Assembly: GCA_907165065.1 (NCBI GenBank)
Contig: OU015524.1
Location: 28,256,295-28,320,294 of the forward strand
Reading direction: 5' to 3'
DNA: 64,000 nt
DNA from: Caprimulgus europaeus
Taxonomy: Eukaryota > Chordata > Aves > Caprimulgiformes > Caprimulgidae
The notes beneath the pieces were generated by a model. That model was not told where the DNA came from. It did no database searches and worked only from the letters and a program-made list of their open reading frames with translations. How positions within the stretch are numbered: the stretch's first letter is position 1; the number at the start of each line of letters is the position of its first letter. Positions 25,378 through 37,200 of the stretch are shown piece by piece. Position numbers and translations under genes: made by a program.

Positions 25378-25395
25378 ATATATATATATATATAA
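25378..25395. repeat. (AT)n microsatellite
   Basis: Alternating A/T dinucleotides, about 8-9 units. It lies inside a 141-codon plus-strand open frame (25319-25744) and supplies its YIYIYK segment, which argues that the frame is not a gene. Confidence 0.85.
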
Positions 25396-28344
25396 ACTCA
25401 GGGAGAAGATAGAACTTGCATGTCTCATGCTCTGCCTTAGCAGTCAAACAAAAGACAGTTCATTCAGTGCTACTGCAAAGATCACTTTTTTTGAAAAGAA
25501 TCATCCCATGTGGTCAAGCACTACCAGTTGCTCTAGGCTTTTAAATCTTTCCCCCCAAAAAACAGAAAATCAGGCAGGGGGAGGGGACATTGAGAGTGAT
25601 TGTTCTCCCCAATTCATCCACTTATCAAATTACAGTGCTGAAATTCTAAGCTGCCTGGGGTACAACCTTGCTTTCATTTATTCATTTTTACAGCAAACAG
25701 CACAAGAAAATCTCACCCTCTTGAGGATTTCTAGAAGTAGGTGATAATAGATTCGGAACATATAATTAAGACAAATATATTCCAGTAAGCATAACAGTTT
25801 TTCCACCAGCTTCAGTGAAAACAGGGTCAGGTCTATTAGATGTAAACAGATTGAAGAAGACATCAGGACACCTAGTCTTGCTTTTGACTTCCTGTTCCAA
25901 ATTCTCTTCAGCTGAGTTTCTGAGATATCCTCACTTTGTCTAAAAAGAGTAAGAAATCATGAATTTGCATCTGAGTGCTTATAGATTGCCAAGCAGCTGC
26001 CAGCAAGCTTAGCTATTGTCCATTTAGAAGTGGATGACAACAGCAGACTGCCATACACAAAGATCTGCTTGGACAGGGACTTTGAGACACCTTGCAATAG
26101 ATTCATCAAGGTAATAATCTTTTTGTATACTGTTCTGCAGTGTCCCACTATTACTATAAGGAAAGAGGATAAAATACTTAACATTTTTATACAAATGAAC
26201 AGATAGTCAACACAGTACATAACCCCATAGTGAAGAAGAACTCTTACACCAAAGGAATAAAATTCACCAATCATGCCAATATACCTATTAATTTTGCCTG
26301 ACAGTAGAATAACTACACTGAATTCAAAGACATTACATTTAAAACTCAGGATTCAAAAGCTGGATATCCTATTCAAAAGGATATCCAAAGCCCAGTAGTT
26401 TCTTCAAACCTTTACCATTTGTGCTTCAGATGAACAATTTGGGTAGGGTTTGACCTCCAGCATGTCATAAGGTTTCCTGACAAAGCTTGAGGACTGTTTC
26501 CTCAGATTAATCCCTGGGCAGTTTTCTCTACTGCCTCCATAAACAGGGAAAATACAAGAGTGCTCTAATACAAAAGTAATCATGATGCAAGAGCACACAC
26601 ACACAAAAAGCATACAGTCAAGGGAGTAAGCAGGTTTACAGAGCCAACACGTATTTTCAGGGAGAAAAAAAAGGCAAATGGGAGACTAAGCAGCAGGGGA
26701 CAAAACAGATTGCACAGTTTAAAGAAAAATAGGTGGGGTAAAGCAAAATTCAGTCACAGTTATGGCTGGTTCTCAATAATATAGATGAAAACTCTAGACA
26801 CAGCAGTACATTTTGTACTTGCAGTCGGGTATGCCAAAGGGACATTTGTTTGTCCACGCATGTTAAGCCAGTCAGTATAAGAAGAGATTACTAAAGATCT
26901 TCACTCTCGTCTTCTAACAGTGCCTGAAACTTAAACCTTTCCTTTGCTGTTTAGAACTGCTATAGAAGTTTTTGTGCATTTCCCCTTCAAACACACAATC
27001 TATAAATCTGTGGAATAAAAGCATCTCAGCATCATTTTCCTGCATAAATCCATACATGGAGACCAAACATAGCTTGCTATTCCTGTGATCCAGTCAAGGG
27101 AACTCTTTGAAACAGTGTGGATTAAAACCCCCACTCATATTTATCCTGTGACACAAGCTTCTATAGAAAAGCTTTAGCATCATTGCCTAAGCCTGATCGA
27201 CATTTTTATTACCTAAATCACTAGGAAGACTTATATTTTCCAGTGTACTGCTTCTACTGGAGTTGGACTTTTGGGCAATACACCAATTACCCATCAGGAA
27301 GTTAAAAAGAAGGAGCACACGTTATTTATGTATGTTAGTGGTCCTGTTACTAGTACAAGCAGTCATTTTATGGCTATCAAGGGACCACAAACCACCACAA
27401 AAAATTCAGACATACTGTGTAACCTACCATATATAACCCCTACATTAGATCTTGCAGCAAAGCATTCTGTTCTGAAATGGTTGTCTTAGTGTGAGTACAA
27501 CTCAAATACTCTAAGACAAATTAATCCAACATAGCATTTAAGCATCCTATTGACTCGTTTTCCTTCCAATCATTCCAGAGCAGAGTATTCTAACTGAAAG
27601 TTTACCACAGTAGTATAAGAAAATGCATACGGTGTTAAACATAACACTGTTATTGCAGAGATGTGTCAAGGCTCTGGAAGAGTTGAGAGGCAACCTCAGG
27701 TAGAACTTAGCAGTATCTTATATTAAATTTAGGTCAGTGCTTTGAAACTCCAACTTGCAACATTTCGAGAAAGGCTAGCATATATTCAGGAGTTCAATAG
27801 CTAGTAACAAAAGAGAAAGCATGTAGATTCACACAGCTTTAGTGTCAGTAAGTCACAGCTGAGGATAGTAGACACATCTCGAAGAACTATAGCATACTTA
27901 AATATCTGCTTAAAAATTATACCAGTTCTCAAAGGTTATCACTATGACCAACTGATTGTGTCACCTCAGTCTCAGCTCAAAGTCCTGAAGAATGACAATA
28001 ATGCCCAGCCCATAGCTTTCCCCACTTTTCATTTCACCCTGCCAAGCAGAAGTGCCATGAATATTTTCACAGCTAGACCACTTTCTGCACCTCTACCTCC
28101 TTGCTGTGTCTCCTGCAATCAACACATTAAGCTTCTACCTCTGGCTGTCTCAGTCCCCCTTTACAAATAGTCTCTCCACTTCTTTCAAGGGTACGAGTGT
28201 GGCAATCCTAGTAGAATAACTCTCAAAGGCTATCTTTTCCTTCCATCTGCCCTAGTCTTCCTTACAACCTCCCTCTACCTTTTTCCCCTCAGGATCTCTA
28301 TTCTTCAGTTATTCTCTGCTGATAAAAGTGTGAGGGCCTGTGGG
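25396..28344. other. Non-coding DNA, no gene recognised
   Basis: AT-rich. It contains a 105-codon minus frame (25957-26274) and a second minus frame beginning after an acceptor-like tttttag (25940). Both are hydrophobic L/I/C/S-rich translations with no motif. No interspersed repeat was recognised apart from the inverted repeat listed separately. Confidence 0.6.
26361..26387. repeat. Perfect 10-bp inverted repeat, 7-nt loop
   Basis: Arms tggatatcct (26361-26370) and aggatatcca (26378-26387) are exact reverse complements around attcaaa. Each arm itself contains the palindrome ggatatcc. Function unknown. Confidence 0.8.
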
Positions 28345-28580
28345 GAGGTTGCTGAGAGAATGGAGCAAGGCAACGCACAGTGGTGTGTGTTGGGACAGTG
28401 AGAGATAATGGGCGTGAACTGAAAAAAGGTAAATTCAGACTGGATGCAAGAAGAAACTCTTCACCCCATAAGAGTGAAGTGGGTTGCCCAAAGCATCTGT
28501 GCAGTCTCTATCCAGAGAGGTTTTGAATATGTCTGGATAAAAACCTGAGCAACCTGGTCTGACTTCCCAGCCATCCCCCA
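28345..28580 (+). mobile_element. Old CR1 LINE 3' fragment
   Basis: Several blocks follow the order of the CR1 ORF2 tail and 3' region: gagataatgggcgtgaactg, then a gactggatgcaagaagaaac/tcttcacc block, then gtgggttgcccaaagcatct, and finally gagcaacctggtctgacttc. These correspond to the familiar CR1 order (drgknng, lrrnff, nrlp, and the gagcaacctggtct run near the end). Divergence and small indels are extensive, so this is an old, non-coding copy. The terminal octamer repeats are absent or decayed. Orientation is plus. Family identity is strong; exact ends are approximate. Confidence 0.85.
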
Positions 28581-31500
28581 ACTCAAAAGGTACTGATCTG
28601 TGAAAGTAGTACCTGTAGTTGCTTTACAAAACAAAAATAGTGCAAGGAATCTCTAACCTCTTTAACCCTAAGTCCTCAGAAGCACTATGTTCATTAATGG
28701 GAAAAAGTAATTACCTTTTATTAGGTATTAACATCAGTTATTGATGCACTAGGTGGGGTTTACACTTTCTACTTTGTTCAAAGTTCATGATAGCTGTCAA
28801 AAAGCAAAGCTATCACCTGGCTAGACTTTAAGCCAATGTCTTGCAACAAAGTCTTTTCCGACTGCCAGAACCATGTCATCAAAGACGGGCCATGTCCCTA
28901 AATCTTACGCCAAGCCAGGTGCCTGTAGTGATAAAACATTCTCTCAGAGACAGCCTGACCTTGGCAACTGCACAGGTGCAGTTATCAATCAAGGTTTATA
29001 AACACAAAGCCAGCCCAGCGTCTTCATCCTGGACAGATAGAGTGGGTGCCCTGGTGTTGGACAGGCAGGTGCTGATTGCTTCACTCCATAGCATCCACTG
29101 CTGGCCCATCCAGAGCTGGAACTGCGGGTTGAGAGAAGAACAGATGCACAAAAATAGGTGCTTGAAATTCTAGTTGCTAAAGGACCAGCAAGATTGTATA
29201 GCTGGAAGAAGATCTAGAGAAGTGGACCAGGTTGCAATTAGAATTTAAATGGTGTAGCTAGTAAAAATGTCATCCATTAAACATCTGCCTTAAATTCTCC
29301 TTTAGAGGAAGAAACTGGATTCCTGAAGTATTGCTCAAGAATTTATACAGAAATTTCAAAGTAAGTTGTCCCTATGGCTCAGGAACAGGAAAAAAAGTTC
29401 AAAGATGTAACACCTCTGCATTGACCTCATCTTTTTTAAGGAAGGTTTCCCATGGCCTAAACTGGCCTAAGTGCCTAAACAGCCTAAATTTTATATTTAA
29501 ATGACCAGCTAGGTAGAGCAAAGAGGCAGGCCAAACATCCCATCTGTTTTTTTTATTTTGTTTTGGTTTGGCTTTTTAAGGCAATTAACATGAAGAAGTG
29601 ACTTAGCAGTAGTTTTTTCTAGCATATACAGGGCATTCCCTTAAGGAAACCGGGACACTATCTGGTAGAGATTTTAATGGAAAATCAACAATGAGCTCAC
29701 ACATTGTAAGATACCCAGGAATCTGAACAGAAAAGAGACAAAGTTTACGAATACACAGTGCACAAAAGCTTTCCAAGTCCTATTGACAAGACAAAACCAT
29801 AAGGCATCAGGCTTCACTAGTCCTAGCACTTCTAGGATTACATGTTTGAATATAATTCCCCTCAATGAAACAAGCAGAGACATGGTAGAGTACTGATACT
29901 AAAACCAAAACAGAGTATCCAAAGCAGTTACAGGTGGTAAAAGCATGTGCATATAACTAATCAAACAAAGGATAAGAGCAGTTTCCCTTCTTTGGAGGCT
30001 TTGGAAAGGAAGAATTATTTTGCATTGGCAGAATGCTAAGACTGTACCTCTATTGAGATGTCATTTAAAAAGCAACATTTTTAATTTGCCCCACATCAAA
30101 AAGACATTTCAAGCAAAAATGTTAAGTTTTGATAGAGAGTTTTACAAACATCACAAGAGTAATTAACAGAATAGATACAGATCTGTCTTTTGCTGTTGCC
30201 AAATTTGTTTTTGTTATCAAAAAGCAGTCAAAGCAACATTTTTTTGGGCCAATATCTATCTGTAATCCTGAAGTGTATCTTAAAAGAATTTTCTGTACTT
30301 GGGCACAGGTTTCAAGTCTTCAAAGTCAGTTTTAATTGTACTTTTAAGACACACTCATGTTTTTTTTCATGACAGTTTGAAGCTAAATTACTCCAGTCTC
30401 CTGATTTACTGATAGATTTCATGTGCCTCCGTTTTCCTAAGTTTTCCCAGATTTGTAGGCAGAAAGTTTCACAGAGTCAGGAACAGGAGTTAACTCTCCT
30501 GGTTTCCTGTTCGGTGACTTAATGAAGAGGCCATCCTGTGTCTTTTGCACATGTACATTGTATAAATCCTTTGGGGACCAAGGGGAGAGGAGATGTGCGT
30601 GCATACACACACCAATATGCATTCAAATGAACTACTCTATGGGAAAGTGAAGACAATTTTTCTATAGAACCCCTGCCAAAAATAAACAATTGGCAGAAGG
30701 TGTACATTAGTATGTGTTTACCTAAATATTCCCATCTAAACACCGCACATTTCACTGGGCATTGCAGCCATTGGATTGAGGGATTGTGAGAATAGCACCA
30801 GGATTCAAATCATAGTATTTACAGAGCAAATCTTGATCCATCCACAAGTGCTCCATTTAATATCTTACCTAATGGCAAAATGATCAGGTATACTAAAATA
30901 AAAAACAATTTACAAACCAAAAATAAAACCTGTATTGTTGCCACAAAACATTTATTACCGATAGCTCATCTAGCTCTCATCATAACCAGATAACCTGTTC
31001 AGTACAGTATCTTAAAGGTTTGTAGGCTCTTAAAAAAACAGATAGGAACCTAGAGGGCCTGCCTATGGAGGTTAGTCACCCAATGACATATCAACTGTAT
31101 CATTGTACACTAACATCCTTAAGAAATCTGCTTCTTGGATTGCCTGTGGGATGAATGGTAAGAGGAGGCTAAACTACTTTTCTAAATCACACACGTGCTG
31201 TGGGAATTTATTAATGTTTATAGCAAGTGCTTTAAACATGTATTGTAAAGCTGCTATTCAAGTTCCAAGTATTCAGCAGGTCTAGGTTTGCTCAGAAATT
31301 CTTGAGCTGTCGAGGAACCTGATCCGAGTTTCAATTGTAAGAAAACTTGAAACCAGTTGAGATTTGCCTGGTCTCACATTTCACTGAACATTTAGCATAA
31401 CTGATAATGATCCCTTCTGATATATGTTCAATTTCCTTGAGTCTTTTGTTTTACTTTCTAATGACTGGGCAACATAAACATGTGGCACTGCTTTTGCAAG

Positions 31501-33264
31501 AGAAGTGTCCCCCTAGCAAGTTGCTCTAGGTATCTCACACATTCATATGTTTCAAGTGTTTTAAGCCTGCCTAGTCCAGACATTCTTGATACTTAAAATA
31601 CAGCTTAATTAGGAGGCATCTTAGAGTATGGCCACTGTGCTGAGCAAAAAAGCCTACAGAAACATACACCTTGTTGTCTGAAACAGTGATAAAAATTGAG
31701 TACAATTGCACTATGAATGCAAGGCATTTCACATCCTCATTTCATTTGTCTTCCATAAAGGACTTGCATCCCTGAAGAGTCTCTGGAATGTGGAGAAACT
31801 TTCCAGAATGCACAGAACTGAACCTAGCTCTGGAGACCCAAAGCCAGCAGCAGATTGCCATTGAGTCTCTGCTTTAGACTTTGTCACTCAGCTGACTGCA
31901 AATAACTACATACCCACAGCATTACAGACGTGTTTCCGACTGTCCTGTTACAGCTAGGATGCACATTCTGTAGCCTGCTTCCCTCCATCTAAATCTAACT
32001 CTGTTTAGAAGAGACATTTAGCTTAGTGCTCATGGTATCCAAGTAAACTCCAAAGCACAGAATGGGACCTTGTCTGTTAACTACATTCATCTGAAACTCT
32101 TACAGAGCACAAGCTAACACAAAGTTCAGCAGTGCTTATATTTTCCCTTGGCAATAATAACATCCATAATGCTAGAAATCTAGGCATATCCAAAAACCAC
32201 TGAAGTCCAGAAAAATCAGTAAGGACCCCTTTTTCGCATCTCTTCTTCTCAGGTTCAGCTCAGCAGGTCACATACTGTATTTTACAGAACCTGTGTATGA
32301 GGGACTTAATATTCAAATGAACTCTAAGCATCATACCATTTTGAAGAAGTGCCACGTACAATCACATGCCAAGATTTTTCTTCCATATACTCAGTATTTC
32401 TGCTAATATTTTTCTACCAGGTATAGATATCAGGCAAAAAATATACAATATTCTGCACAGTAATTAAGAATGAGCAAAACTCCATGCAAAACCTGATGCT
32501 TAATAAATCACATAAGTATCCTTGACACCTTTTTTTCTCCACAGGGTACCAAGCCTTGCTTCCTTGACCAAACCTTCTCCAGCTAGGAGAAGTCATATTT
32601 CAGAGAGCCGTAAAAGCTCAACCTCCCAGCACACTTCCAGTCAAACACCTTTCTTTTCCTCCAAAGCCTGATTCCTACCATCATTTTTGTGGCAAGTAGT
32701 CCTTTATTTCTTCCTTTATAAAGGCCAGGTCTCCTCACAAGCCTCCATACAGTAGCACCTTCCTGAAAGCTTCACCCATATGATATGGTTCCTTCTTCTC
32801 CTCTTCCTTATATGACCTTCCCCCTGAGTGTTTTTATTCCCTACAGCTGTGCCCCTTCCAGCACCCTATTGTCTGCCTCAACCCTTTCCGTGTCTTTTGT
32901 GTTGTTTTGTTTTAACCTCCATCTCATCAGGACAATTTGCCTGTAAGCAGAATGTATTCTTTTTCCTTAGATATTTATTTGCTTGTATAATTTATTCCTC
33001 CTCTCACCTCTGTCATTACCAAAGTCCCTGAAGACATTAAAAAGCGCTGTTGAAAAAGTTAATAGGAATGACCTGATTTGTACTTCTTCCAAAACAAGGT
33101 TGATGTAAAATCGTTGTTGCCATCTGCCATCATATAGAGGGAAAACTCAACTGCCTCTGAAACAGCTGAACATAATGAGGAAATATTAAGGCCTACTAAT
33201 GAAAAAAAGCTGTGAACTGCTTCAGTTAGTTATTGCTTTGCAGTACATTAGCCTTTCCTGCAAC
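28581..33264. other. Non-coding DNA, no gene recognised
   Basis: AT-rich unique sequence. The 110-codon plus frame at 28841-29173 has no recognisable domain and no clear splice context. Other frames are 60-78 codons and overlap each other. No RNA gene was recognised. Confidence 0.6.
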
Positions 33265-33420
33265 ACTGGTAGGAATTTTTAAATATCTGAAGGGCTGAGC
33301 AGTCATAAAGGAAAATACTCCTTGTGAACTAGGGCCTTTTCCTTCTAGTCATCTACTAAAATTAGGGGCTTAATTCAAGGCACCTTGAAGTTGCCCAATT
33401 CTCCACAAAGTTCAATTATT
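33265..33420 (+). mobile_element. Possible ancient CR1/L3-type LINE relic
   Basis: The segment tttttaaatatctgaagggc (33276-33295), followed by text containing gaactagg and later aattaggggcttaattcaag, loosely resembles the 3' part of L3/CR1-like LINEs (an atttgaagggctg block, then aactagg, then ggctcaat). The first block is the main evidence. The rest is highly diverged, so the call is weak. Confidence 0.3.
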
Positions 33421-36126
33421 TGCCTCTAACAAAATCACTACCCTTTTTGTTGCATCAGTTTAAGGTGCCTGAAATGCATAAAAATAAAATCTGCTGGTCA
33501 CTTTAAAATCTTTAACCTGTAATGATCTGAGATGAGAAATTATCAGCTTGGATCCCTAATCCTGCAGCCTCTAAAAAACTGAGGTCTTGACTTGGAGCTC
33601 CCTAATAACCACACCAGCTGTAGCTGAGATGATTCATAGATTTTTCCAGCCATTAAGATAATTCAATCTGTTTGAATAACACACTTAAAGCGTTACATGG
33701 TAGTTCTTGCAACACAATGGATCACAAACCATACTGTAATTTTACTATTTCTAGAACAAAAACTAATTAAGTGACTAGCAGTGAAGGAAATAAATTGAAG
33801 TTGTAAGGCATGTGCACGTAAAATTGTCTTTAAACAGAATGTCCTTTGGCAATGGCTGAATTCCAGCACAGAGGTTCCTTAAAGAGTATTTTTAATAGTC
33901 ATCTGACTCTGAATTATCATCTTTTCCTAATCTCAGATTCTAGCCTCCAAACAGTCACACTGGGGAAGGACAAATAGTTGAAGTTTATACACTCCCCAGA
34001 GTGTATAATCTTGGTAGGCCAGCTGTGTTGCAGTAAGCAGGCTGCTTTATTATATATCACAGATTGTTTCTCATCTATGCAAGTCCTGTCACAGGAAAAA
34101 AAATAGTCAAGCAAGAGAGGAAGAATGTAGAGCTTTCAGCAGAGGGAGGTATTGACACAGCATATAACTCCAGGGGAGGGGATCTGAGACTGACTGTTTA
34201 AGTGCTTGGCAGTATTTTTTTTTATTATTATTATTTTTTTTAGAGGGAATAGCCTGCCCTTAAACAGCTTTGCTGATGTTACTGTCCTGTTTGCAAATGT
34301 GGACAACAGAGATGCATTCTGTTGTCAGTAGAAAAGAAAATAAATGAGAGGGTAGGGGGAAAGGAAACAGAGACAAAAGTTTAAAGAGAGAAGCCTTTGG
34401 TCACCAAAAATAGCCACGGCAGATAGTGTAACTAAAACCTGCCTAGTGCCTACGCTGTCAGCACAGCACACAGGGCAAAGTTACATAATATTTTCCACAT
34501 TTATTTCAAGCAGGGCAGCCTGCCAGCTTGATAGATTTCTAGAAAGGGTGGGAGAGAGAGAGTGGTTTGATTCACAGACTGCTGTATTTACAGCTCACTC
34601 CAGGGCCACTGCCTTCCCCTCTTTGGGCGTTTACCTTTAGTTTGCCAGACAGCAGTGTGAGCATAACCCTGATATAGAAAGTAAGTCACTCTTCAGACTG
34701 CCTAAAGCACTACAGCTGCACAAGTTAGCCTGGGTTTTCTTGTTTTGAGGGTGTTAACATGCACTGATTTTCTAATAGCTTAGCTGTTGTCTTAGTCCAG
34801 AAAATAGCAATAGGAAAAGCACCTTGACAAAAAGATGAGAAGAGAGGAGAGCATCAGCTTCTGATCCTTCACTGCCCTCATCTTCAGCAACAGACTCCAA
34901 AAGTGGAGTCTTTAGAAAGAAAAGGTTTCTGCAAAACCATCAAAACAAAAGCTAATCCAGGCTCAGTTAAGGTTAGAAGTGGGCGACAGTCTCCAAGACG
35001 GACCTGAATTTTCTCAGAAGGCAAAGCTGCTCTGATCAAGTGCCTGAATGAAACCACCTACCTAGTTTCCTGTGAAGAATTGCTAGGAAAAGTATAATTA
35101 TGTGAAAAACATTTGTCAAGACAAGTCATACAAATGACTAAATGAGCAGTTCTGTGTTATGTGTGACAGGACAATCCATAAAGCAAAACATTGGCCTGCA
35201 TATTTCCTGCATTTATTCTATATTTTCTTTACATGTGGCAGGTTCTCCATTGGGACTTCTCAAATACCTCGTTAAGTTTTTACTATTGCTGGCAAGCAAT
35301 AACATTGCAGCTTCCCATCAAAGATAGACAGGAAATATTACTAGGAAAATAACAAACAAAAAAGTCTGTTTCCTACATCCAACTTGCATGAAGAGAAAAA
35401 GGGTGTGAAAGAAAGGGAAAAAATAGAACACTGATATCACTGTAATAAATCCGGTATGTTGCCCATAAACACGACTACAGAAAACAGAGATTAAGACTAT
35501 TCTTCCCTCTCTCATCCATAGAGTATGCACAGCCCCATGTAGGACTCAAGGATTTTTGAATGGGTTTGAATGGAGAACTTATCTGGGCCAATTCTCACCA
35601 AACTGAAATGTAACAGCAAAAAAGTTGCTAATACATTTACGCAAAATATTAGTGTCAATATCATTAAATCGAACTATTCCTCCAAAGCAAGTTGCTCTGA
35701 CCATGTTTTTTAAATGAAGAAAACAAGAGGACGCTAGCTAAATGCCAACATGTTATAATTTTAACCTGTGAAGTGGAGATGTTACTAGACCAGCAAGGAG
35801 ATAAAACAAAAGCACAGTTAAGGAAACAATGCAATGATGTCAAGGGAGGTGTAATATTTCCTCTTACTAGTAGCACTGTGTGCTTTGACAGTAATGCCTT
35901 TGAGCCCAAAATCATCCTCCAAAACAAACTCTTTCCTTTCAACATTGGTTTCATCAATAGTTTACAACAGGAGTTTGCTGGCTTTTGTTATTATGGCCTA
36001 CCCAAAAAATGTAAGGGATAGAACATCTTTAAAGATGTTGTTGCTTCTTATAACCATGTTTAAAAGGAATCCTTCAATTTGTTTTCTATTTTGGATGACA
36101 TTTTATAATTTTCACATTTTTTCTAG
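33421..36126. other. Non-coding DNA, no gene recognised
   Basis: AT-rich with a T/TTA-rich simple repeat at 34215-34241. Open frames of 60-97 codons lack motifs. The left part of the 156-codon frame that enters the next element (35885-36126) is ordinary unique sequence read through by chance. Confidence 0.6.
34215..34241. repeat. T-rich/(TTA)n simple repeat
   Basis: A T run followed by four tta units and another T run. Simple low-complexity DNA. Confidence 0.8.
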
Positions 36127-36665
36127 TCCAAACTTGGTGAGGCCACATCTGGAATATTGTGTCCATTTCTGGGCCCCACAGTTCAAGAAGGACAGGGAGC
36201 TGCTTGAGAGAGTCCAGCAAAGAGCCACCAAAATGATTAAGGGAGTGGAGCATCTCCCTTATGAGGAAAGGCTGAGGGAGCTGGGCCTCTTTAGCTTGCA
36301 GAAGAGGAGGCTGAGGGGGGACCTTATTAATGTTTATAAATATTTGAAGGGTTAGTGTCAGGAGGATAGGGCCAGGCTCTTCACAGTGATGTCCAATGAT
36401 AGGACAAGGGGCAATGGGTGTAAGCTGGAACACAGGAGGTTCCACTTAAATTTGAGAAGGAACTTCTTTACTGAGAGGGTAACAGAGCACTGGAACAGGC
36501 TGCCCAGGGAGGTTGTGGAGTCTCCTTCTCTGGAGACATTCAAGACCCGCCTGGATGCCTTCCTGTGTGAACTCATCTAGGTGTTCCTGCTCCGGCAGGG
36601 AGATTGGACTAGATGATCTTTTGAGGTCCCTTCCAATCCCTGACATTCTGTGATTCTGTGAGTCT
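36127..36665 (+). mobile_element. CR1 LINE, 5'-truncated, ORF2 C-terminus plus 3' end
   Basis: The best-preserved repeat in the window. The frame beginning near 36127 encodes the CR1 ORF2 C-terminal region with recognisable [37 protein letters not shown], then [20 protein letters not shown] and [18 protein letters not shown]. The two open parts (to 36355 and from 36386) are in the same frame, separated only by a TAG at 36353-36355, so one nonsense change and no frameshift interrupts this tail. The ORF2 stop is at 36578-36580. A short 3' untranslated region follows, with gattggactagatgatcttt and then two tandem attctgtg units (about 36647-36662), the diagnostic CR1 3' terminus. It is strongly 5'-truncated, as is usual for CR1, and non-functional. 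The limited decay suggests a younger insertion than the other copies here. Confidence 0.97.
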
Positions 36666-37110
36666 GCACACTGGCAAAATCTATACATTTACCCAGAGAG
36701 AACTCAGTATCCCCTTCTTTCCCACTGAAAAGGAGCCTAATTTTAATAAATGAAAAATAAGTAGTATTGAACTTACAAGATTAACTGTGAGCTAAAAAAA
36801 TACATCCTGGTATTTGGAAAAGGGTAACCTATTCACAAACTGATAGAATAAATAGTCTGTAACACAATAAGCAATTAAATTATGTAGCATCATCCAGCTG
36901 TAACAGGTTTTTTCCACAATGTTATATTGTCATTCATTGAGTTTTCTGAATATTTAAAGATCGAATAATGAAGAGTAGCAAGAAAGGAAAATAGAAGCAG
37001 AGGCAGAAGTTTGCTGGGGATTTTTCCATCAGAAAAAAATGGAAAAATGGAAATCAGGATGTTTGAGGAGAGCTGAGTCAGATCCCAAAGAACAGAGAGT
37101 GACTAACTAG
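36666..37110. other. Non-coding DNA between CR1 and SINE relic
   Basis: AT-rich unique sequence; nothing recognised. Confidence 0.6.
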
Positions 37111-37200
37111 GACAATAGCCTGGGACACAAAGACGCTGGTTCAATTCCAGGCTTAGCCACAAACTCCGCAGCAAGCTGTACAATTTACTTGGACCCTCAA
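37111..37200 (+). mobile_element. MIR/CORE-SINE-like relic with intact B box
   Basis: The stretch agcctgggacacaaagacgc, then ggttcaattccaggcttagc, then cacaaactccgcagcaagct and gtacaatttacttgga, follows the MIR consensus order (ctggagccag, ggttcgaatcccggctctgc, cacttactagctgtgtgacc, ttgggcaagt). Positions 37138-37148 (GGTTCAATTCC) match the RNA polymerase III B-box pattern GGTTCNANNCC of tRNA-derived SINEs. No cloverleaf-capable tRNA with acceptor stem was found around it, so this is a SINE fossil and not a tRNA gene. The 3' half is not recognisable. Confidence 0.6.

Noticed and set aside
25319..25744. 141-codon plus-strand open frame
   Set aside because: Includes translated (AT)n microsatellite and no recognisable motif; consistent with chance.
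25678..25939. Minus-strand frame open for 86 codons directly after an acceptor-like ttcttactctttttag
   Set aside because: Hydrophobic L/I/C-rich translation typical of AT-rich DNA. A second frame in the same stretch also looks protein-like but contains stops, showing how easily this arises by chance here.
35885..36355. 156-codon plus-strand open frame as a host gene
   Set aside because: Its C-terminal two thirds is CR1 ORF2 sequence and the N-terminal part is unrelated unique DNA read through by chance.
37111..37200. Functional tRNA gene
   Set aside because: There is a B-box match but no foldable acceptor and anticodon arms; the order of blocks fits a MIR-type SINE instead.
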